The notes under the pieces: generated by a model
What the model saw: the letters and a program-made list of their open reading frames with translations, nothing else
Told to the model about the DNA's origin: nothing
Database searches by the model: none
From: Elusimicrobia bacterium CG08_land_8_20_14_0_20_59_10
Lineage (GTDB): Bacteria; Elusimicrobiota; Elusimicrobia; Elusimicrobiales; UBA9959
Direction of reading: 5' to 3'
NCBI GenBank assembly: GCA_002779045.1
Contig: PEXO01000163.1
Location: forward strand, 1-5,100
DNA length: 5,100 nucleotides
In this document: in pieces, positions 1 through 5,100 of the stretch
How the letters are laid out: the number at the start of each line of letters is the position of its first letter
How positions within the stretch are numbered: position 1 is the stretch's first letter
Position numbers and translations under genes: made by a program

Positions 1-65
1 GCGGTAGCTCCCTGGGAAAGTATGACGTACCGGCGTGGTGGTTTGAGTGGCCGGTGATAGATTCA
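1..65 (+). other. Edge segment before tRNA-Val; possible tail of an upstream gene
   Basis: This short piece is cut by the window edge. Two forward frames could be the end of an upstream protein. Frame 1 runs from base 1 to a TGA at 55-57, ending 8 nt before the tRNA with residues ...RRGGLSGR. Frame 3 has no stop until a TAG at 84-86 inside the tRNA D-loop; it reads ...VPAWWFEWPVIDSAQLAQR and has the more gene-like codons (G or C in about 13 of the first 21 third positions). I cannot decide between them, and it may be non-coding. No convincing -35/-10 pair for the tRNA is visible here, so the tRNA is probably transcribed from a promoter upstream of the window. It is not the 3' part of another tRNA: no acceptor strand with CCA and no T-arm can be drawn. 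Confidence 0.3.
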
Positions 66-140
66 GCCCAGTTGGCGCAGCGGTAGCGCGTTCCCTTGAC
101 ATGGGAAAGGTCACAGGTTCGATCCCTGTACTGGGCACCA
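66..140 (+). tRNA. tRNA-Val (anticodon GAC), CCA encoded
   Basis: A full cloverleaf can be drawn. The acceptor stem is a perfect 7 bp (66-72 GCCCAGT with 130-136 ACTGGGC). The D arm pairs GCGC 75-78 with GCGC 86-89 around a loop containing GG. The anticodon stem pairs TTCCC 91-95 with GGGAA 103-107. The 7-nt anticodon loop (96-102) is TTGACAT, with GAC at 98-100, which reads GUC and GUU valine codons. A 5-nt variable region precedes the T stem (113-117 with 125-129) and its TTCGATC loop. The discriminator is A137, followed by genomic CCA at 138-140, so CCA addition is not needed to make the mature end. All stems are fully paired, with no sign of decay. It lies 63 nt upstream of thrS on the same strand and could share its transcript. 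Confidence 0.97.
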
Positions 141-147
141 GTTTTAG

Positions 148-194
148 GGCAGCAGGTAGGGCGTAAAAGGATACGGATCCCTCTGCCTGCCGCC
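148..194 (+). promoter_or_regulatory. Imperfect hairpin in the tRNA-thrS leader
   Basis: The spacer between the tRNA and thrS can fold back on itself. GGC 148-150 pairs with GCC 192-194, GCAGG 152-156 with CCTGC 186-190, and AGGG 158-161 with CCCT 179-182. This leaves small internal mismatches and a 17-nt loop (162-178). The loop starts with CGT and carries a purine-rich AAAAGGA (165-171). No run of T follows, so it is not a typical intrinsic terminator. It could be a processing or stability element that follows tRNA 3' cleavage, or a leader control element for thrS. In E. coli, ThrRS represses its own mRNA by binding tRNA-like leader hairpins; a similar role here is only a hypothesis. The pairing was found by eye without a folding calculation. 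Confidence 0.4.
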
Positions 195-203
195 GTTATT
201 GTT

Positions 204-1961
204 ATGGCCGAAAAAAAACAGGATTGTTCTGTGGAAATGATGAGGCATTCGCTGGCGCATGTGATGGCGCAGGCCGTGGCGGAGCTTTTTCCGGGAGTAA
301 AACTGGCGATAGGCCCGGCCATAGACAACGGCTTCTATTACGATTTTGATTCGGAGCACCATTTTGTCCCCGAGGACCTGCCAAAAATAGAAAAAAAGAT
401 GAAGCATATCATCGCGCAGGCCCAGAAGTTCGAACGCTTCGAGCTTCCCCGCGCCGGGGCCCTTAAGCATTTCGGCGATAAAGGGGAGAAGTATAAAGTG
501 GAGCTTATCACCGATCTGCCCGAAGACAGCGTCATCAGCATTTACCGCAACGGTCCCTTTGAAGACCTGTGCAAGGGACCCCACGTTGAGCACACCGGCA
601 AAGTTAAAGCTTTCAAACTCATGTCGATAGCCGGCGCCTACTGGCGCGGCGACGAGAAAAGGCCGATGCTCCAGCGCATCTACGCGGTGGCTTTTGAAAC
701 CAAAGAGGAACTGGACGCCTATCTGAAACAGCGGGAAGAGGCCGCCAGGCGCGACCACCGCAAGCTTGGCAGGCAGCTGGACCTCTACAGCATAAACGAG
801 CTGGTAGGGCCTGGCCTGGTGCTGTGGCACCCTAACGGCGCGCGCATCCGCCACGAAATTGAGACCTACTGGAAAGAGGAGCATTTCAAGGGCGGCTACG
901 ACCTGGTCAACACGCCGCATATCGGCCGCGCCGGCCTGTGGGAGACCTCCGGCCACCTGGGTTTTTATAAGGACTCCATGTACGCCCCGATGAAGATCGA
1001 CGACATCGAGTACTACGCCAAGCCCATGAACTGCCCTTTCCACATACAGATCTACCAGAGCAAGTCCCGCTCCTACCGGGACCTGCCGCTCAGGTGGGCC
1101 GAACTGGGCACCGTGTACCGCTTTGAGAAAGCCGGCGTGCTGCACGGCCTGCTGCGCGTGCGCGGCTTCACCCAGGACGACGCCCACATCATCTGCACGC
1201 CGGAGCAGATAGAGGCGGAGACCATAGAGGTGCTGCGCTTCAGTATGAACATACTCAAGGCCTTCGGCCTTACGGATATAAAAGCCTACCTGGCCACCCG
1301 CCCCGAAGACGCCGTGGGCGAACCCGCCCGCTGGGAGGAGGCGCAGAAGAGCCTTATGTCCGCCGTGCAAAAAGAGGGCGTTGCCGTGGAAATGGACGAG
1401 GGCGGCGGCGCCTTCTACGGCCCCAAGATAGACCTGAAGGTGAAAGACGCTATCGGCCGCGAATGGCAGATGACCACCATACAGTTCGACTTCAACGAGC
1501 CGGAACGCTTCGGCATGGAATACACCGGCGCCGACGGGCATAAGCACCGGCCGTATATGGTGCACCGCGCGCTGCTCGGTTCGCTGGAGCGTTTCTTCGG
1601 CATACTTATAGAACATTTCGCCGGCCATTTCCCGCTGTGGCTCGCTCCCGTGCAGGCGAAAGTGCTGAACATCACCTCGCCCGAGGAAGACTACGCCGCG
1701 GAGGTCGTCGCAAAATTGAAAAGCGCCGGCCTGCGTGTCGCCTCCGATCTCCGCTCCGACACCATCTCCGCCAAGATCAGGGACGCCTCCCTGGAGAGGA
1801 TCCCCTACCTGTTCATACTGGGTAAAAAAGAAAAGGAAGGCTCCACCGTTTCCCTGCGCGTGAAGGGCGGTAAAAACCTCTTCGGCCTGAACCTTGACGA
1901 GGTTATTGCGAACCTGAAAAAAGAGGCGGCCGAAAGGCTGCTTAACGCTTCCTATACCTGA
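204..1961 (+). CDS. thrS: Threonyl-tRNA synthetase (class II), TGS-less
   Basis: This 585-residue cytoplasmic enzyme attaches threonine to tRNA-Thr using ATP and hydrolyses Ser-tRNA-Thr. Residues 8-190 form the editing domain, with its HxxxH pair H15/H19 and the CKGPH motif (C123, H127). Residues about 195-480 are the class II catalytic core. Its zinc ligands C277 (in MNCPFH), H328 (in QDDAH) and H454 (in VHRALLG) align with E. coli C334, H385 and H511 at a constant offset of 57. The motif 2 arginine is R306 and the motif 3 arginine R463. From about 480 to the end is the anticodon-binding domain, beginning LAPVQ. E. coli ThrRS is 642 residues; the missing part is the N-terminal TGS domain, for which there is no room because the tRNA lies just upstream. 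The ATG at 204 is the first in-frame ATG; an upstream in-frame TTG at 96 lies in the tRNA anticodon loop and is not credible. No clear Shine-Dalgarno stands 5-12 nt before 204; the tandem ATGs at 237/240 are alternatives but would start almost on the editing motif. All key residues are present, so it should be active. Confidence 0.97.
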   Translation: MAEKKQDCSVEMMRHSLAHVMAQAVAELFPGVKLAIGPAIDNGFYYDFDSEHHFVPEDLPKIEKKMKHIIAQAQKFERFELPRAGALKHFGDKGEKYKVELITDLPEDSVISIYRNGPFEDLCKGPHVEHTGKVKAFKLMSIAGAYWRGDEKRPMLQRIYAVAFETKEELDAYLKQREEAARRDHRKLGRQLDLYSINELVGPGLVLWHPNGARIRHEIETYWKEEHFKGGYDLVNTPHIGRAGLWETSGHLGFYKDSMYAPMKIDDIEYYAKPMNCPFHIQIYQSKSRSYRDLPLRWAELGTVYRFEKAGVLHGLLRVRGFTQDDAHIICTPEQIEAETIEVLRFSMNILKAFGLTDIKAYLATRPEDAVGEPARWEEAQKSLMSAVQKEGVAVEMDEGGGAFYGPKIDLKVKDAIGREWQMTTIQFDFNEPERFGMEYTGADGHKHRPYMVHRALLGSLERFFGILIEHFAGHFPLWLAPVQAKVLNITSPEEDYAAEVVAKLKSAGLRVASDLRSDTISAKIRDASLERIPYLFILGKKEKEGSTVSLRVKGGKNLFGLNLDEVIANLKKEAAERLLNASYT

Positions 1962-1965
1962 AATG
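1959..1965 (+). promoter_or_regulatory. thrS stop / TPR-gene start junction, probable translational coupling
   Basis: The thrS stop TGA (1959-1961) is followed after one base by the ATG (1963-1965) of the TPR-protein gene. No good Shine-Dalgarno sits just upstream: the nearest purine-rich stretch, GAAAGG, is about 25 nt away inside thrS. There is no room for a promoter or terminator in the gap. The arrangement implies one transcript and ribosome hand-over from thrS to the next gene, though a promoter inside thrS cannot be excluded by eye. Confidence 0.6.
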
Positions 1966-4900
1966 GCCTCAATCCCCGCGACTTTCAGGCTCACCGGCTC
2001 CAAGACTCTGTACTTCCTGACGCTTACACTCTGCTTTTCGCCGTTCCCCGCCGGCGGCTTTGCCCAGCAATCCGCCCTGAGCGAAGATGAGGCTATTTTC
2101 CAGGACCTTTCCCAGCTTCACCGCGCCGCGGCCGACCGGACGGCCGTAATAGACGCCTTTACCAAATTCCTTAAAATGTACCCCAGAAGCCCGCGCGCCC
2201 CGGACGCCCAGTTCATGCGGGGCGAGGTCTATATGGCCAATGGGCTGGAACTTAAGCTGGCCGAAAAGTCAGACAAAACAACACCCGCCGCCGGCGCGGG
2301 TTCACCGGCAGCGGCGGCGTTGGGTAACGCCGTCAAAGCCTACCAGGACCTGCTTGATGATTATAAGCGATCGGGCCTTGAGTCCAGCGCCCAGTACCGC
2401 CTGGGGGAAGCTTTTTATAACCTGGGCGACTGGCAGCGCGCCATAAAAGAGTTCGCCAGGGTGGAGGAAAAATACCCTAAAAGCTACCTGGTCCCGGAAA
2501 GCCTGCTCGGGCTAGCCTGCGCCGATATCGCGCTGAACGATTTTCCCGCCGCCCGGACCGTCATGAACCGCCTTGAGGGAGCTTATCCCGCCTACGCGCG
2601 GGACCCGGTGTTCATGTTCGTCAAAGCTTCCCTGGAACTGGATAGTAAAAATTACAAGGCCAGCCAGAAACTGTTCGCACAGCTTGACACGCCGGAAGCC
2701 AGGTTCTTCCTGGGCAAGGCCTATATTTACGAGGGCAAGACCTACATAGCGGCCGGTGTTTTCGAGTCGCTGCTTAAAGACCATCCCTTAACCGAGCTGG
2801 GGGAGGAGGTTGAATTTCTCGGCGCCGATTCTTTCTTTTATGCCAGGGATTACGACGGGGCCATCGCGAAATACCGGGATTTCCTGAACAACCATCCGTC
2901 TTCGAAACTTAAGAATGCGGCTGTCTTCCGCATCGGAGCCTCGCTGTTCAGTAAGAAGGATTATGCCGGCGCCCAGGCTAATTTCCGGGACATAATAGAC
3001 AGGAGCCCGCGGGATCCGTTCGCCCCGCTCGCGCAGTATTTTATCGCCGAATCCTATCTTGAAAACAAGCAGACCCAGAGCGCGTTTTTTGCCTACCAGA
3101 AGCTTACGGGGGAGGACCCCGGCGATAGCGTTTCCCCGGCCACCCGCTATAAACTGGCCTGGTGCCAGTATCTCCTGAAGGACTATCTGCCGGCCGCCCG
3201 CGCGCTTGAGGCTTTCCCCGTTACCTACCCCGGCCATGTGCTCGCCCCGAACGCGCTGTATCTTGCCGGCCATGCCTGGCTGGCGCTCGGGCGCCGCGCG
3301 GACGCCATCAAGGCTTTCCAGGGCGCGATGGACCTCGCCCCGTCAAGCGAAACAGCCGAAACTTCGCTTTTTATGATCCTGAAGACCGAATATGAAAGGG
3401 AAAATTACAACAGCATTCTTACTTCCTACCAGTTCATCTTCAAGTCTCTCCCTCCGTCGGCTTCGAAGTGGCGGGCCTTAAGCCTTATCTACGTGGCCGA
3501 AGCTAATATGGCCCTGAACTTTATAGACGAGGCGCGCGACATTTACAACAGCGTCGTCCTGACCTACCCTAACTACGCCGCCGCTGTTTATGCCGAGGAA
3601 GGGCTGTTGTGGTGCTCCGCGCTGGCGGGCGATCCCGGGGCCGCCGTGAAGGCCGGGGAAAAGCTTAAGGCGCTCGAGGCGAACTTCCCCGATCTCCGGC
3701 CGTCCAATGCCGTGGACGACATGGCCATAGCGGACAGCTATTTCAACCGGAAGGATTTTGAGTCCGCCTACCAGCTTTATGAAAGATTCGCCGCTGATAA
3801 CGCCCAGAGTCCCCACGCCGCGGCCGCGCTTTACCGGGCGGGACTGGCGCTTTACCATCTGCGCTATTACAGCCAGGCCGTGGAGTTGTGGTCGAAGCTT
3901 TCGGTAAATTACCCGGAGGCTCCCGAGACCGAACGGGCTGATTTCCAGAGCGCCGACACCTGGTTCAGGGCGCAGAAATACGCGGACGCGCTCAACATCT
4001 ATAACGCTATCATCGCCAAATATCCGGGCAATGCCCAGACATCGCTGGCATACCTGCGGCTGGCGCAGATACAGTACAACCTGAACGCCGACGATAAAGC
4101 GCTTGAACAGGTGCGTGCCGTGGTAAAAAAATTTCCCGGGTCCACGGAAGCCTTTGACGCTCTGGACCTGGCCGAAGCGCTGTTCGACCGCAATCCCGCA
4201 ATGGATTTTAAATCGTTTTTGCTCGACCTGGCGGACGCGGCGCCGCGAAACAAAACCTCCGGCGAGGCTCTGTTCAGGCTAAGCAGAAGGCTTTTCGAGC
4301 AAAAAGATTATGCCGGCGCCGTCAAGAACCTTAAACAATTCAGCGTGGATTACATAGACCACGCCTCGATCAAGGACGCGCAGTTCTACCTGGGCGAGGC
4401 CGATTTCCAGAATGGCGACATGCGCGACGCCGCCAGGGTCTTTAGCCGCTTCACTACCAATTACCCCGCGGCCAAGGAACATCCGAGGGCCCTGTTCCGG
4501 CTCGGCAACGCCTCCTTTAATCTCAAGCGTTACAAGGCCGCCGTCACGGCCTATGCAAAACTGGCCGGACTTTACCCGGACAACGAATATATAAAACCGA
4601 CGCTTTTTAACCTGGCGCTTGCCTATAAGAACACGGGCGACGGAGACAAAGCTGAGGAAACTTATCGCAGGTATTACGCGCTGTCGGCCGGATCCGCCGA
4701 GGGGCTCTCCGCCCTGTGGGAGATCTTCAATATACGCAAGGACAAAGCCGACCCCGCCGGCGCTTTAGCTGTCCTGACCGAAATATACGACGAAGCCCCG
4801 GGGCAGGAAGACGCCCTTGAAGCCCTTTACCAGCTGGGCGCCGTGAGCCTTGAAAATAAGCGGGCCGGGGAGGCCCGGGGCTACTGGGAAAAGCTGGCCC

Positions 4901-5100
4901 TGCGCAAACCCGCCGGCAGCGCGTGGCGTCTGCAGGGGCTGGTCAAGCTTGGCGAGCTGTACGAAGCGGAAAAGAATTACCGCGAGGCGGCCAGGGTTTA
5001 TGAAGATATAGCCGCCAACGCTTCAACGCCGGACGTGGCTAAAGCCGCCGCCGAGCGGGCCAAAAGCCTAAGGGCTATGCCCCAGCCGCCGGCTCCGCAA
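1963..5100 (+). CDS. Large exported TPR-array protein (3' end beyond window)
   Basis: The frame is open from the ATG at 1963 to the last base: 1046 codons without a stop, so the gene is partial at its 3' end. The ATG is the first in this frame after the TGA at 1915-1917. The N-terminus looks like a Sec signal peptide: basic residues R9 and K14, a hydrophobic stretch around 15-28, and a likely signal peptidase I site after A34 (GGFA|QQ). A Cys at residue 24 follows L-T-L, which does not fit a lipobox. The rest is almost entirely TPR helix pairs (about 34-36 residues each), at least 17 of them between residues 145 and 1022. No enzymatic motif and no second membrane segment is visible. Residues 97-122 are an Ala/Pro/Gly-rich insert. 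The last visible residues are Pro-rich (MPQPPAPQ) and may mark a linker or a nearby C-terminus. The family (BamD/YbgF-like and other secreted TPR arrays) usually binds other proteins as a scaffold, so an envelope or periplasmic role is inferred; the exact function is not recognisable. Codon use matches thrS, with no sign of transfer. Confidence 0.93.
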   Translation, partial: MASIPATFRLTGSKTLYFLTLTLCFSPFPAGGFAQQSALSEDEAIFQDLSQLHRAAADRTAVIDAFTKFLKMYPRSPRAPDAQFMRGEVYMANGLELKLAEKSDKTTPAAGAGSPAAAALGNAVKAYQDLLDDYKRSGLESSAQYRLGEAFYNLGDWQRAIKEFARVEEKYPKSYLVPESLLGLACADIALNDFPAARTVMNRLEGAYPAYARDPVFMFVKASLELDSKNYKASQKLFAQLDTPEARFFLGKAYIYEGKTYIAAGVFESLLKDHPLTELGEEVEFLGADSFFYARDYDGAIAKYRDFLNNHPSSKLKNAAVFRIGASLFSKKDYAGAQANFRDIIDRSPRDPFAPLAQYFIAESYLENKQTQSAFFAYQKLTGEDPGDSVSPATRYKLAWCQYLLKDYLPAARALEAFPVTYPGHVLAPNALYLAGHAWLALGRRADAIKAFQGAMDLAPSSETAETSLFMILKTEYERENYNSILTSYQFIFKSLPPSASKWRALSLIYVAEANMALNFIDEARDIYNSVVLTYPNYAAAVYAEEGLLWCSALAGDPGAAVKAGEKLKALEANFPDLRPSNAVDDMAIADSYFNRKDFESAYQLYERFAADNAQSPHAAAALYRAGLALYHLRYYSQAVELWSKLSVNYPEAPETERADFQSADTWFRAQKYADALNIYNAIIAKYPGNAQTSLAYLRLAQIQYNLNADDKALEQVRAVVKKFPGSTEAFDALDLAEALFDRNPAMDFKSFLLDLADAAPRNKTSGEALFRLSRRLFEQKDYAGAVKNLKQFSVDYIDHASIKDAQFYLGEADFQNGDMRDAARVFSRFTTNYPAAKEHPRALFRLGNASFNLKRYKAAVTAYAKLAGLYPDNEYIKPTLFNLALAYKNTGDGDKAEETYRRYYALSAGSAEGLSALWEIFNIRKDKADPAGALAVLTEIYDEAPGQEDALEALYQLGAVSLENKRAGEARGYWEKLALRKPAGSAWRLQGLVKLGELYEAEKNYREAARVYEDIAANASTPDVAKAAAERAKSLRAMPQPPAPQ
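2395..5028 (+). repeat. TPR repeat array (protein level), about 17 recognisable units
   Basis: Repeats were read from the translation by the spacing of small and aromatic positions (L-G-x-x-x-[FY] in helix A, A-x-x-x-[FY] in helix B, then a YP-type turn). Approximate units by residue are 145-174, 285-315, 320-351, 356-388, 394-425, 431-462, 505-538, 583-616, 621-653, 658-690, 693-727, 766-800, 804-837, 840-874, 877-911, 950-986 and 988-1022. Clear examples are LGEAFYNLGDWQRAIKEF and FRLGNASFNLKRYKAAV. Several units carry the NYP, KYP or TYP turn common in BamD/YbgF-type secreted TPR proteins. Gaps at 175-284, 463-504, 539-582 and 728-765 hold more divergent helical sequence that may contain degenerate repeats. 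The units are diverged at the DNA level, so the array is old rather than a recent tandem expansion. Confidence 0.85.

Noticed and set aside
1..65. Possible second tRNA (GCGGTAGCTC resembles a D arm)
   Set aside because: No matching acceptor stem, T-arm or CCA can be drawn in the remaining bases.
96..101. Perfect TTGACA match to a sigma-70 -35 box
   Set aside because: It is the anticodon loop and anticodon of tRNA-Val(GAC). The best -10 at proper spacing (TTCGAT, 118-123) is poor and is itself the T-loop.
96..203. N-terminal extension of thrS from an in-frame TTG at 96
   Set aside because: The start would lie in the tRNA anticodon loop and the extra 36 residues do not resemble a TGS domain; they are translated tRNA and spacer.
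144..2003. A 619-codon open frame on the minus strand covering all of thrS
   Set aside because: Its codons are exact complements of thrS codons in the same register. It stays open only because thrS avoids TTA, CTA and TCA codons. The translation shows no domain, while the plus strand encodes a complete ThrRS.
2026..2040. Lipoprotein signal in the TPR protein (Cys at residue 24)
   Set aside because: The residues before the Cys are L-T-L; a lipobox needs a small residue (G, A or S) just before it. A signal peptidase I site after A34 fits better, so a BamD-type lipoprotein is not supported.
2512..4482. Several minus-strand open frames of 60-160 codons under the TPR gene
   Set aside because: Those at 2512-2784, 2788-3273 and 3478-3858 are in the mirrored register of the TPR reading frame and begin or end where rare CTA or TTA codons occur. 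They are by-products of GC-rich codon bias.
4861..4877. GC-rich hairpin (CGGGCC / GGCCCG with a 5-nt loop), possible terminator
   Set aside because: It lies within the open TPR reading frame and has no following T-run; the codons read as normal repeat sequence.

Overview
The window is ordinary, dense bacterial chromosome read from the + strand. In order it holds a short unassigned edge segment (1-65), a complete tRNA-Val(GAC) gene with encoded CCA (66-140), a 63-nt leader that can fold into an imperfect hairpin, a complete threonyl-tRNA synthetase gene (thrS, 204-1961), and, one nucleotide after its stop, a very large gene for an exported tetratricopeptide-repeat (TPR) protein. That last frame is open from 1963 to the final base of the window (1046 codons), so it is truncated by the window and its true C-terminus is not seen. 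No gap longer than 300 bases lacks a gene. I see no CRISPR array, insertion sequence, phage gene or plasmid feature.

The DNA is GC-rich, with G or C usually in the third codon position, yet AUA is a common isoleucine codon beside AUC. Together with a ThrRS that lacks the N-terminal TGS domain and a very large secreted TPR-array protein, this suggests a Gram-negative-type, little-cultured bacterial lineage. Elusimicrobiota is one candidate, but this is a weak inference: nothing in the window fixes the taxon.

Functionally, tRNA-Val and ThrRS both serve translation: the tRNA delivers valine, and ThrRS charges tRNA-Thr and hydrolyses Ser-tRNA-Thr. The TPR protein has a Sec-type signal peptide and at least 17 recognisable repeats, so it probably acts as an envelope or periplasmic scaffold. 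Its link to thrS looks positional (same strand, 1-nt gap, probable translational coupling) rather than biochemical. The points most worth checking are the TGS-less ThrRS, the leader hairpin between tRNA and thrS, and the full extent, partners and role of the TPR protein. I do not find convincing evidence of a wholly new defence or mobile system here.
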